From NCBI RefSeq assembly GCF_001544795.2, contig NZ_FCOI02000029.1, forward strand, positions 1 to 64,000: a stretch of 64,000 bases of DNA, written 5' to 3'. Numbering within the stretch: the first letter of the stretch is position 1; each line of letters starts with the position of its first letter. Below, piece after piece: positions 51,880 through 62,600 of the stretch. This stretch comes from Caballeronia temeraria. Its GTDB lineage: Bacteria; Pseudomonadota; Gammaproteobacteria; Burkholderiales; Burkholderiaceae. The position numbers were made by a program, and so were the translations under genes. Below the pieces are notes generated by a model. It was not told the DNA's origin. It saw only the letters and a list, made by a program, of their open reading frames with translations, and did not search any database.

Positions 51880-52707
51880 ATGGCCAACCTCTTTTCCCGC
51901 TGGTTCGGCGCGCAACGCCGCGAACGCACGCTGCGCAAATACGCGATCGACGACGCGCTCTGGCAGCGCACGCTCGACACGTACCCGTGCTTCGGCCATC
52001 TGGACGCGAACGACCTCGCGCGTTTGCGCGAAACCGCGAGTCTTTTCATCGCGCAGAAGGAATTCTCGACGGCGCACGATCTCGAGCTGACCGATCAGAT
52101 GATCGTCTCGATCGCCGCGCAAGCCTGCTTGCCCGTGCTCAATCTCGACCTCGATCTGTATCGCGGATGGGTCGGCGTGATCGTCTATCCGGGCGAGTTC
52201 ATCATCCGGAAGACGGTCGAAGACCAGGACGGCGTCGTGCACGAAATTGAGCACGATGCGAGCGGCGAAGCGTGGGAAGGCGGTCCGGTCGTCCTTTCGT
52301 GGGAAGACGCGCAGATGGCGGATGGCTCCGACGCCTACAACGTCGTGATCCACGAGTTCGCGCACAAGATCGACATGGTCACGGGCGAGGCCGACGGTCA
52401 TCCGCCGCTCTATCGGCGCTGGCACGCGCCGCTGGATTCGACCGCGTGGTCGGACATCTTCGACAACGCCTACGACCAGTTCTGCGCGCGCGTCGACGCC
52501 GTGCCGGAGCGGCGCTGGAGCCGCTTCGAGCGCGAATCGCTGATCGACCCGTACGCGGCGGATCATCCGTCGGAATTCTTCGCGGTGTGCAGCGAGGCGC
52601 TTTTCGTGACGCCGCTGGCGTTCGAAACCGAGTATCCCGAGCTCTACCGGCTGCTCGCGCGCTATTACCGGCAGGACCCGGCGGGCATCGGCGCACTCGT
52701 CGCGTGA
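51880..52707 (+). CDS. mtfA: Zinc-dependent peptidase MtfA (M90)
   Basis: Soluble metallopeptidase of 275 residues. The zinc-binding HExxH is in VVIHEFAHKIDMVTGEADG (His158, Glu159, His162), and the family-typical SEFFAVCSEALFVTP lies about 80 residues on. In E. coli MtfA binds the repressor Mlc and so affects glucose uptake, and also has aminopeptidase activity; whether that applies here is unknown. A TACAAT box at 51845-51850 just upstream of the ATG could be its -10. It stands alone between the rho terminator and rpmE2. Confidence 0.92.
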   Translation: MANLFSRWFGAQRRERTLRKYAIDDALWQRTLDTYPCFGHLDANDLARLRETASLFIAQKEFSTAHDLELTDQMIVSIAAQACLPVLNLDLDLYRGWVGVIVYPGEFIIRKTVEDQDGVVHEIEHDASGEAWEGGPVVLSWEDAQMADGSDAYNVVIHEFAHKIDMVTGEADGHPPLYRRWHAPLDSTAWSDIFDNAYDQFCARVDAVPERRWSRFERESLIDPYAADHPSEFFAVCSEALFVTPLAFETEYPELYRLLARYYRQDPAGIGALVA

Positions 52708-52751
52708 GTTGCGCCGCAACCGCCGAAAAAGATGTCAACCGACTGATTTTC

Positions 52752-52760
52752 TGGCATAAT
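52752..52760 (+). promoter_or_regulatory. Candidate extended -10 promoter for rpmE2
   Basis: TGG followed by CATAAT gives an extended -10 about 85 bp before the rpmE2 start. No -35 is clear. No Zur-like palindrome was recognised here by eye, though rpmE2-type genes are often zinc-regulated. Confidence 0.45.
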
Positions 52761-52844
52761 CGCCGTTTTTCGACCCTAGGCAAGTGACTCGCGCGGCACA
52801 GACAAGTGCAACGGGTTGGCTACCGCCAGATATCAGGAAAGACC

Positions 52845-53099
52845 ATGAAACAAGGCATTCATCCGGATTACCGCGAAGTTCTGTTCATCGACATGTCGAA
52901 CGACTTCAAGTTCGTGACCCGCTCGACCATCCAGACGCGCGAAACCGCCGAATTCAACGGCAAGACCTACCCGCTCGCGAAGATCGAAGTGTCGTCGGAA
53001 TCGCATCCGTTCTACACGGGTCAGCAAAAGATCATGGACACGGCGGGCCGCGTCGAGAAGTTCAACAACAAGTTCGCACGCTTCTCCACCAAGAAGTAA
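52845..53099 (+). CDS. rpmE2: 50S ribosomal protein L31 type B
   Basis: An 84-residue L31 of the zinc-independent type. It starts MKQGIHPDYREVLFIDMSND and ends KIMDTAGRVEKFNNKFARF, both type-B patterns, and has no cysteine, so it lacks the CxxC zinc ribbon of type A. In many bacteria type B replaces type A when zinc is scarce; in betaproteobacteria it can be the main form. The frame is open 13 codons upstream, but the family start is the ATG at 52845. Closed by its own terminator. Confidence 0.95.
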   Translation: MKQGIHPDYREVLFIDMSNDFKFVTRSTIQTRETAEFNGKTYPLAKIEVSSESHPFYTGQQKIMDTAGRVEKFNNKFARFSTKK

Positions 53100-53120
53100 G
53101 TCGGGCTTCGGCTTCAAGCA

Positions 53121-53148
53121 AAAAGGGCAGCTTTGGCTGCCCTTTTTT
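53121..53148 (+). terminator. Intrinsic terminator after rpmE2
   Basis: Stem AAAAGGGCAGC / GCTGCCCTTTT with a TTTG loop and six T's, 22 bp after the stop. Confidence 0.93.
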
Positions 53149-53355
53149 GTCGCTGACGAATCGTGTCACTGTTTCGCCGCCGCCGTCGACAGGCGGCCCC
53201 GCCTTTGCTGCATTCGGTAAGCATTGTTGCGCCCGGTTACGGCGAGCATCGATGAACCGCCCTTAACGCCACCGCGCGACTACAATGCCGGTTGCCTTGG
53301 CCCCGCGCTCGCGCCGCGCGAGATCCGCGGACCGTCCTCCAACAAGCCTTCTCGC

Positions 53356-55119
53356 ATGCGATCTGTCGTTCGTCTGACCGCCTCCGCCACCAGCGCCCTG
53401 CCGCGCTGGCTGCTGCTCGCCATCTGTATCACCTATGCGTCGTTCGGCCTGTTCGGCCGCGATCCGTGGAAGAACGAGGATGCGGCGGGCTTCGGCGTCA
53501 TGTGGACGATGGCCAACGGCGACGCGCGCGACTGGCTCCTGCCGAACCTCGTCGGCAAGGCGCCAACCGCCGATGGCCCGCTGATGTACTGGCTCGGCGC
53601 ATCGGCCATTCGTCTGCTGAGCCCGTGGGTCGACGCGAGCAACGCGTCGCGCGTGGTCACGGGCCTGCTCTTCTGTCTCGCCTGCGCGTTCGTCTGGTAT
53701 TCGGCCTATCTGCTCGGCCGGCGCGACGAGGCCCAGCCGTTCAAATACGCTTTCGGCGGTGAGCCGGAGCCGCGCGACTACGGCCGCACGCTCGCCGACG
53801 GCGCCCTGCTGATCCTGCTCGCGTGCTTCGGCCTCGCCGAGCGCGGCCACGAAACCACGCCGCAGCTCGCGCAGTTCGCCGGCACCGCGATGCTCCTCTA
53901 CGCTCTCGTGCGCAGCCTCGACAAGCCGATCCACGGCGGCCTGGTCTGGGGCCTGGCGATTGGCGTCGTCGGGCTGTCGAGCTCGCCCGTGCTCGTGTTC
54001 GCGCTCCTGCTCTGCACGCTCGCGATGACCATCATCGTGAAACAGGTCCGTGCCGCGCCGCTCATCATCTACGGCCTGCCGGTCGCGATCGTGCTGATCG
54101 GCGCGTGGGTGCTCCCCGCGCTCCATTACTTCCCCGACGATGGCGAATGGTGGCTGCGTCAATGGTGGCGCAACAGCTTTTCGTTCTTCTCCGGCACGCC
54201 GGGAGCGATCTTCGGCTACGCGATCAAGAATCTGCCGCTCTTCACCTGGCCCGCGTGGCCGCTCGCGATCTGGGCGTTCGTCAGCTGGGGCGGGCTGCGC
54301 CGCTCGCCGCACGTCGGTGTGCCGCTGTCGATCATCGGGCCGTTGCTCGTGCTGGTCGTGCTGCAGGCGCACGAAACCAACCGGCTCTTCATGCTGCTTC
54401 TGCCGCCGCTTTCGGTGCTCGCGACCTTCGCGCTGCCCACGCTCAAGCGCGGCGCGATCAACGCGATCGACTGGTTCGCGATGCTGAGCTTCACGATCAT
54501 CGGCTCGCTTGTCTGGCTCGTGTGGAGCGCCGGCATGTTCGGCTTTCCCGCGCCGATGGCCCGCAATCTCGCGCGTCTCGCGCCGGGCTTTCATCCCGAG
54601 TTCAAGCTGATTTCCTTCGTGTGCGCGGTGGCCGTGACGGTCTGCTGGTTCCTGCTCGCGCGCTGGCGGCTCGCGCGGCATCCGAAGGTGTTGTGGCGCA
54701 GCGTCGTGCTGTCGAGCGCGGGCACGACGCTCATGTGGGTGCTGCTCATGACGCTGTGGCTGCCGGTCGTGAACTACAGCCGGACGTATCGCGACGTGGC
54801 CGAGCAGATCGCCGATCATCTGCCGCCGGACTACACCTGCATCTCGCCCGTGCGGCTGGGCGACGCGCAGATCGCCACCTTCGCCTATTTCGGCGGCATG
54901 CATTTCGCGTTCGACGAAGACTGCGACGTGATCCTGCGCCAGGATCCGTCGGATTACGGCGAGCCGTCGTCGATGTCGGCGTTCCAGTGGAAGCTCGTGT
55001 GGGAAGGCCGGCGCGTCGCCGACCGCGACGAGCGTTTCCGTCTCTACGTGCGCATCGAGCGTCCCACGCCGCCGGCGAAGAAACCGCTGCGTCCGAAGAG
55101 CCTGCGCCGGGCGCAGTAA
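53356..55119 (+). CDS. GT-C membrane glycosyltransferase (GT39/ArnT-like)
   Basis: Polytopic inner-membrane protein of 587 residues from ATG 53356. The first periplasmic loop carries the acidic GT-C motif (GRDPWKNEDAAGFG, Asp36 and the ED pair at 41-42) right after the first span, as in ArnT and protein mannosyltransferases that use lipid-linked sugars. About ten more spans follow, and a soluble C-terminal part (HLPPDYTCISPVRLGDAQIATFAYF) closes it. Donor and acceptor are unknown. TACAAT at 53281-53286 is a possible -10. The MATE gene begins four bases after its stop. Confidence 0.82.
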   Translation: MRSVVRLTASATSALPRWLLLAICITYASFGLFGRDPWKNEDAAGFGVMWTMANGDARDWLLPNLVGKAPTADGPLMYWLGASAIRLLSPWVDASNASRVVTGLLFCLACAFVWYSAYLLGRRDEAQPFKYAFGGEPEPRDYGRTLADGALLILLACFGLAERGHETTPQLAQFAGTAMLLYALVRSLDKPIHGGLVWGLAIGVVGLSSSPVLVFALLLCTLAMTIIVKQVRAAPLIIYGLPVAIVLIGAWVLPALHYFPDDGEWWLRQWWRNSFSFFSGTPGAIFGYAIKNLPLFTWPAWPLAIWAFVSWGGLRRSPHVGVPLSIIGPLLVLVVLQAHETNRLFMLLLPPLSVLATFALPTLKRGAINAIDWFAMLSFTIIGSLVWLVWSAGMFGFPAPMARNLARLAPGFHPEFKLISFVCAVAVTVCWFLLARWRLARHPKVLWRSVVLSSAGTTLMWVLLMTLWLPVVNYSRTYRDVAEQIADHLPPDYTCISPVRLGDAQIATFAYFGGMHFAFDEDCDVILRQDPSDYGEPSSMSAFQWKLVWEGRRVADRDERFRLYVRIERPTPPAKKPLRPKSLRRAQ

Positions 55120-55123
55120 CGCG

Positions 55124-56521
55124 ATGCGCGCGCTACCCGCTTCCCGCAGCACGACCGGCATGCTGAACGACGTGCGCAAGATCGCCGCGCTCGCGTGGCC
55201 GGTGCTGATCGGCCAGCTTGCGGTGATCGCGTTCGGCGTCATCGACACCGCGATGGTCGGCCGCTTCTCCGCGACCGATCTCGCCGCGCTCGGTCTCGGC
55301 GGCTCCATCTATATTTCGGTGTATATCGGCCTGACGGGGATTCTCGTCGCGTTGCAGCCGATCGCCGGTCAGCTTTTCGGCGCGGGCCGCGAAAGCGAAA
55401 TCGGCGAGGAGACGCGTCAGGCGTTCTGGCTCGCCGCCGTGCTCGCCGTGATCGGCTTCGTGCTGCTCTTTCATCCCGAGCCGCTGCTGTCGCTCGCGAA
55501 GACGCCGCCCGCGCTGCACGACCGCACCGTCGACTATCTGCGCATTCTCTCGTTCGGCCTGCCCGCGAGCCTCGCGTTTCGCGTCTACAGTTCGCTCACG
55601 AACGCGGTCGGCAAGCCGCGCCTCGTGATGTTCCTGCAGGTCGGCGGCCTGCTGCTCAAGTTTCCGCTCAACACGTGGTTCATCTTCGGCGGCTTCGGCG
55701 TGCCCGCGCTCGGCGGCCCGGGCTGCGCGCTCGCGAGCACGCTCATCAACTGGGTGCTCGCGAGCGTCGGCATGACCGTGCTGTTCAGGTTCGAGTTCTT
55801 TCGCCCGTTCGGCATCTTCTCGCACTTCTGCTGGCCGGTCTGGCGGCGCCAGTTGGCGCTTCTGCGTCTCGGCATTCCGATGGGCCTCTCCTATCTCATC
55901 GAGGTCACGTCGTACACGTTCATGGCGCTCTTCATCTCGCGCTTCGGCACGACGACGCTCGCCGGCCATCAGATCGCGGGCAATCTCGGCGCGGTGCTGT
56001 ACATGACGCCGCTTTCGATCGGCATCGCATCGTCGACGCTGGTGTCGCAGGCGCTCGGCGCGCAACGCTACGACGACGCCCGCTCGATTTCGCGTCACGG
56101 CATCGGCATGGCGTGCGTGCTCGCGCTCGTGTACGGCGTGATCCTGATCGCGGCGCGCCCGCACATCATCGGCGCCTATACGCCCGATGCGAACGTCATC
56201 GCCGCCGCGATGCCGCTCGTGCTCATCATCTTCTTCTATCACTTCTGCGACGCCCTCCAGATCACCACCGCGTTCATCCTGCGCGCGTACAAGGTGACGC
56301 TCGTGCCGACCGTGATCTACGCGATCGCGCTGTGGGGCATCGGCCTGGGCGGCGGCTATCTGCTCGGCTTCGATGTGGGCGGCGGCGTGCCCGAATGGCT
56401 GCAAGGCGCGCGCGGCTTCTGGATCGCGAATTCAGCGAGTCTGGGCGTGGCGGGCGTCGGCCTGTTCCTCTACTGGCGGCGCGTGAGCGCGCGGCATCGG
56501 CCGAACGTCGACGCGGACTGA
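55124..56521 (+). CDS. MATE-family multidrug/sodium antiporter
   Basis: Inner-membrane exporter of 465 residues with twelve hydrophobic spans in two halves. The first half begins IAALAWPVLIGQLAVIAFGV and has the DTAMVGRFSATDLAALGLG segment typical of NorM-like proteins; the second has AGHQIAGNLGAVLYMTPLSI. Family members expel cationic drugs or dyes with Na+ or H+. Whether it moves drugs or a lipid-linked sugar related to the upstream GT-C gene cannot be told. A start at the ATG 55160 is an alternative. Four bases separate it from the upstream gene, so they form an operon. Confidence 0.92.
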   Translation: MRALPASRSTTGMLNDVRKIAALAWPVLIGQLAVIAFGVIDTAMVGRFSATDLAALGLGGSIYISVYIGLTGILVALQPIAGQLFGAGRESEIGEETRQAFWLAAVLAVIGFVLLFHPEPLLSLAKTPPALHDRTVDYLRILSFGLPASLAFRVYSSLTNAVGKPRLVMFLQVGGLLLKFPLNTWFIFGGFGVPALGGPGCALASTLINWVLASVGMTVLFRFEFFRPFGIFSHFCWPVWRRQLALLRLGIPMGLSYLIEVTSYTFMALFISRFGTTTLAGHQIAGNLGAVLYMTPLSIGIASSTLVSQALGAQRYDDARSISRHGIGMACVLALVYGVILIAARPHIIGAYTPDANVIAAAMPLVLIIFFYHFCDALQITTAFILRAYKVTLVPTVIYAIALWGIGLGGGYLLGFDVGGGVPEWLQGARGFWIANSASLGVAGVGLFLYWRRVSARHRPNVDAD

Positions 56522-56617
56522 TCAATCGTACAAAAGCGTCGATGGTTCGCGATTGCCGGAAAGATTGACGTAAGGCTCCAGTAGAATTTCGCATCGAGGA
56601 AAACTCGGAGCGAGTGG

Positions 56618-59600
56618 ATGAGCCGCATTACAACGTCAAAAAAATGGATTCTGGCCGCAACCACGCTGATCGCCGCATTCGGATTCGGCATCGCGCATCA
56701 TCAGGCCGATGCTGCCCGCATCGCGAGCGTGTCGCCGCAAGGCAAGGTCGCCCAGGTGCGGCAGGTCGTCGCAAAGTTCGATGAACCGATGATCGCATTC
56801 GGCGATGCAGCCGCCGCCGCGCCCGGCAAGGTCGTCTGCAGCGGCGCGCAGGCATCGGCGACTGCCGGCTCGGGACGCTGGATCGACGCCAAAACGTGGG
56901 CTTTCGACTTCGAACACGATCTGCCGCCCGGCGTGCGCTGCGCGCTCGATCTCACTGACAGCCTCACATCCACGGCCGGCAACGCGCTGTCCGGCCCGCG
57001 CCATTTCGCGTTCCAGACGGGCGGACCGTTCGTCACGCGCATCATGCCGAGCTATGGCGATATCGAAGAGAATCAGGCCTTCGTGCTGCGCCTAAATGGC
57101 CCGGCGACCCAGGCCTCCGTGCTTCAGAACGTCTGGTGCGAATCGAACGCGCTGGGCAACCGCATCCCGGTTCGCGCCGTCGACGACGCCACTCGCGCCG
57201 CCCTGCTCAAACATTTCCGATTGGAAAAGGAAAGCGATCGCGTGCTGACGCTCGCGTGCCAGCAGACTTTGCCGTCCGCGACGAAAATGCAGCTCGTGTA
57301 CGGCACGGGCGTGACGGGGCGTAGCGGCATCGCGAACGATGTCGAGAAGCGCTTCGACTTCAACGTGCGCGAGCCTTTCACGGCGAGCTTCTCGTGCGAA
57401 CGCGAAAACGCGAAGGCGCCCTGCACGCCGCTGCGTCCGCTGCGGCTGAACTTCAGCGCGCCGATCAGCCGTGCCGATGCCCAGAAGTTCGCGCTGCGCG
57501 GCCCGAAAGGCAACGCGTCGCCCCATTTCGACGAAAGCGACAAGGATGCCGAAGTAAGCGCCGTCGAGTTCGCCGCGCCGCTGCCCGAGCGCGCCGATCT
57601 CACCATCGAGGCGCCCGCGCATCTGAAGGACGTGAGCGGCCGCACGCTCGCCAACGCCGATCTCTTCCCGCTCAAGACCGCAACCGCCCCAATGCCGCCG
57701 CTCGCGAAATTCTCGTCGGGGACGTTCGGCATCATCGAGCGATTCGCGGAACCCGGCATGCCCGCGATGCTGCCCGTGACGCTGCGTCACGTCGAAGCGG
57801 ACCTGCATGTGCAAGGGCTCGATTCGGGCACATCGCAGATCACGAAGCTCAAACTCGACGCCGACGCCGACATCCGCACATGGATGCGCGCCGTCGACAT
57901 GTTCGACGGCATCTCGATGTCGCGCTCGACGATCGAAGCGCGCATGCCCGCGATGCTCGACAACGGCATCGCGCCGGTCGTCATCCCGAACAGCGATGGC
58001 TCGGCATCGAACGATCCGCAAATCGATATCCGCTCGCTGTCGATGCTCGCCAAGCAACGCGGCGTCGAAACGCTCACGCTGCCCGCCGCCGATCCCAAAG
58101 CGCTGCGCCCGTTCGAAGTTGTCGGCATTCCGCTGACGAAGCCGGGCTTCTACGTCGTCGAACTGGCCTCGCCCGCGCTCGGCGCGTCGCTGCTCGGCAA
58201 GCATCAGGCGATGTACGTGCGCACGTCGGTGCTCGTCACCAATCTGGGCGTGCATTTCAAGCAGGGACGCGAAAACAGCCTCGTGTGGGTCACGACGCTC
58301 GACAAGGGCAAGCCCGTCGCGAACGCGGACGTGCGCATCACCGACTGCAACGGCGACGAAATCGCCACCGCGAAAACGGATGCGCAAGGCATCGCGAAAA
58401 TCGGCAAGCCGCTCGCGGCCGCGCGCGCATGCAACGAGCACAGTCTCGCGTATGGCGGATTCTTCGTGTCGGCGCGTGTGAACGATCCCGTCACCGGGAC
58501 GGATATGGCGTTCGTGACGTCGGACTGGAATCGCGGCATCGAATCGTGGCGCTTCAACGTGCCGACCGACATGAGCGCCGCGCGCACGACGCGCGCCCAC
58601 ACCGTGTTCGACCGCACGCTCTTGCGCGCGGGCGAAACCGTATCGATGAAGCATCTGCTGCGCGTGGAAACGCTCGACGGCTTCGCGTTCCCGGCGAGCT
58701 ATCCGGGCCGCGTGACGATCCGGCACGTCGGCAGCGGACAGACATGGCATCTGCCGCTTCAATGGGCGGCGGATCATAGCGCCGATTCCAGCTTCACCGT
58801 GCCCGTCGCCGCGAAGCTCGGCGAGTACAGCGTGACGCTCGACAACGGCGCGGCTTCGTCGAACGACGATGACGACAACGACAACACAGTGACTCAGTCG
58901 TACGAGTCGGGCAGTTTCCGCGTCGAGGAATTCCGTCTTCCGGTGTTCAAAGGCTCGGTCACGGCGGGCGACGCCAAATCTCCGGGGCTCGTCGCGGCGG
59001 AAGACACGCCGGTCGCGGTGCGTCTCGACTATGTGCAAGGCGGACCGGCATCGAATCTGCCGGTCCAGGTCTCCGCGCTCGTGCGCGATGTGTCGCCGCC
59101 CTTCGCTTCGCAATACGAAGCGTTCAGCTTCGCGCCGTATCGAAAGCCCGCGAACGATGGCGCGAGCGCGCCCGCCGAAGACGAGGACAGCGAACAGCAG
59201 GCCGACACGACGACGAAGCTCATTGCCGACAAATTGCGCGTCACGCTCGATCGCGACGGCGCCGGCAAGGTCACGATCAAGCCGCTGCCGGCGGTGGAAT
59301 CGCCGAAGCGTCTCGCCCTCGAAGCGAGCTTCGCCGATCCGAACGGCGAAACGCAGACCATCAGCGGCGGCACGATCTTGTGGCCCGCCGCGGTCGCGGT
59401 CGGCGTGAAGGCGGGACATTGGGTATCGGTCGGCGGCGCGCTGCCGGTGCAGGCGATCGCGCTCGATCTGCAGGGCAAGCCGCACGCGGGCGTATCGGTG
59501 GAGATCAAGGCCGTCGCGCGCGTGATGTCGAGTTCGCGCAAACGCATGGTCGGCGGTTTCTATGCGTACGACAACCACACCGAGATCAAGGATCTCGGCA

Positions 59601-62600
59601 CGCTGTGCAGCGGCAAGAGCGACGATCACGGCATCGTTTCCTGCGATGCAAAGCTGAAAGAAGCGGGCAACGTCGATCTCATCGCGATCGCCAAAGACGG
59701 CGACGGCCGCGCCGCCAACGCGAGCACGTCCGTCTGGGTCACGCGCGCGGACGAACTATGGTTCGGCGGCGAGAACACCGACCGCATCGACGTGCTGCCC
59801 GAAAAAACCAGCTACGAGCCCGGCGAAACCGCACGCTTCCAGGTGCGCATGCCGTTCCGTTCCGCGACGGCGCTCGTCGCGGTCGAGCGCGAAGGCATCG
59901 TTGAGACGCGCGTCGTCGAACTGAACGGCAAGGATCCGACCGTCGAGCTGAAGGTCGAGCCATCGTGGGGGCCGAACGTCTACGTGTCGGTGCTCGCATT
60001 GCGCGGGCGCATCCGCGAAGTGCCGTGGTATTCGTTCTTCACGTGGGGATGGAAGGCGCCGGTCGAATGGGCGCGCGCGTTCTGGTACGAAGGCCGTCAG
60101 TATCAGGCGCCGACGCCGCTCGTCGATCTGAGCAAGCCTGCGTTCCGTTACGGGCTCGCGTCGATCAAGGTCGGCACGGCCGCGCACAAGCTCGCGGTCA
60201 GCGTGAACCCGGATGCGAAGTCGTACACCGTGCGCAGCAAGGCGCACGTGAAGGTGAAGGTCACGCTGCCCGATGGCAAACCCGCGCCGGCGGGCACGCA
60301 GATCGCGGTCGCGGCCGTCGATGAAGCGCTCCTCGAACTGATGCCGAATCAGAGCTGGGACGTGCTCGACGCGATGCTGCAGCAGCGCGCATACGGCGTC
60401 GAGACGGCGACCGCGCAGATGGAAATCATCGGGCGGCGTCACTTCGGGCGCAAGGCGGTGCCCGCGGGCGGCGGCGGCGGCCACAGCGCGACGCGCGAAC
60501 TTTTCGATACGCTGCTGTTGTGGAATCCGCGCGTCACGCTCGATGCGAAGGGCGAAGCCAGCGTCGACGTTCCGCTCAACGACGCGCTCACGCGATTCCG
60601 GATCGTCGCGGTCGCGGCGGTCGGCGCGGGGCAGTTCGGCACCGGAAGCGCATCGATTCAAAGCACGCAGGACCTGCAACTGATTTCGGGATTGCCGCCG
60701 CTCGTGCGCGTCGGCGATACGTTCCGCGCGCAGTTCACGCTGCGCAACACGACCGCGCGGACGATGCGCGTCGTCGTCACGCCGCGCGCCGGCACGCTCT
60801 CGCTCGATGCGCGCACGGTCGAGCTTGCGCCGGAATCGTCGCAGGAAGTGGCGTGGGATGTGACGACGCCCGATGCGCCCGGCATCGACTCGTCCGCGAC
60901 GCTCGAATGGAACGTGACCGCTTCCGAGCAAGCCGGATCGGCAGGCGCCAAGCCCGCGAGCGATGCCGTCAAGCTGACGCAGAGAGTCGTCCCGGCGATT
61001 CCGGTGAACGTGCAGCAGGCGACCATCGCGCAAGTCGACGGCACGCTCACGCTGCCCGTCGCGCCGCCCGCCGATGCGAGCAAGTCGAGCGATGGCGCCG
61101 TGCGCGGCGGCATCGCCGTATCGTTGCAGCCGAAACTCGCGGACGGACTGCCGGGCGTGCGGCGCTGGTTCGAGCGCTATCCGTACAACTGTCTCGAACA
61201 GCAGACTTCGCGCGCGCTCGGCCTGATGGACGCGGCGCAATGGCAAGGCGTGCTCGCGAAGATGCCGACGTACCTCGACCGCGACGGCCTCGCCAACTAC
61301 TTCCCGCCCGCCGACGACGCGCGCCCGACCGGCAGCCCCGCCCTCACGGCGTATCTGCTCGCCGTCAGCGACGAATCCGCGAAGCAGGACCGCCGTTTCG
61401 CCCTGCCCGACGATCTGCGCAATCGCATGGCGGCGGGTCTCGCGAATTTCGTCTACGGCAAGATCGAACGCAAGTTCTGGACGCCGCGCATCGATCTCGA
61501 CTTCGAGAAGCTCGCCGCGATCGAGGCGTTGTCGCGCTACGGTCTTGCCGAGCCGCGCATGCTCGGGTCGATCACGGTCGCGCCGGATCAGTGGCCGACA
61601 TCGGCGGTGCTCGATTACTACGCGATCCTGTCGCGCGTCGACGAGATTCCGAATCGCGACGAGAAACGCGCGCAGGCGGAGCAAGTCATCCGCGCGCGGC
61701 TGATGTATCAGGGCACGCGCCTCACGTTCTCGACCGAACGCGAGGACAACCTGTGGTGGCTCATGACCGGCCTGGAGACGAACGCCGCGCGCACCGCGCT
61801 CATCTTCGCCGATGCGCCCGGCTGGAAAGACGAGATGCCGCGCGTCGTCGCCGGCCTGCTCGCGTTGCAGAAGAACGGCGCGTGGCAGACGACGACGGCC
61901 AATCTCTGGGGCGCGCTCGCCATCGGCAGATTCTCGCGGCTCTTCGAAAGCACGCCGGTCGCGGGTCACACGTCGATTCAACTCGGCACTTCGACGCAAA
62001 GCGTGAACTGGAGCGATGCGCCCGCGCCCGCGCCTGCATCGGCCACGCCGGCAGCGAAGACCGCGAACGTGCGCAGCGTGATGCTGCCGTGGAGCAGCGG
62101 TTCGCTCACGCTGACGCAGGACGGCGCCGGCAAACCGTGGGCGACGATCGAAAGCCTCGCGGCCGTTGCGTTGCAGGCGCCGATCGCGGCGGGCTACCGG
62201 ATCGTGAAGACCGTCACGCCGGTCGATCCGGCGGTAAAAGGCGTGCTCTCGCGCGGCGATCTCGTGCGCGTGCATCTCGATATCGACGCGCAAGGCGACA
62301 TGACCTGGGTCGTCGTCAACGATCCGATTCCGGCGGGCGCGACGATACTCGGCTCCGGCCTCGGCCGCGACTCGGAAGCGGCGACGCAGGGCGAAAAGCG
62401 GGATCGCAACGTGTGGCCGGCGTTCATCGAGCGGGGTTTCGACGGCTATCGCGCGTATTACGACTATCTGCCGAAGGGCAAGCTGAGCGTCGAATACACG
62501 ATGCGCCTGAACAATCCGGGCACGTTCGGCCTGCCGCCGACGCGCGTCGAAGCGCTTTACGCGCCACCGACGTTCGGCGCACTGCCGAATGCGCCAGTGG

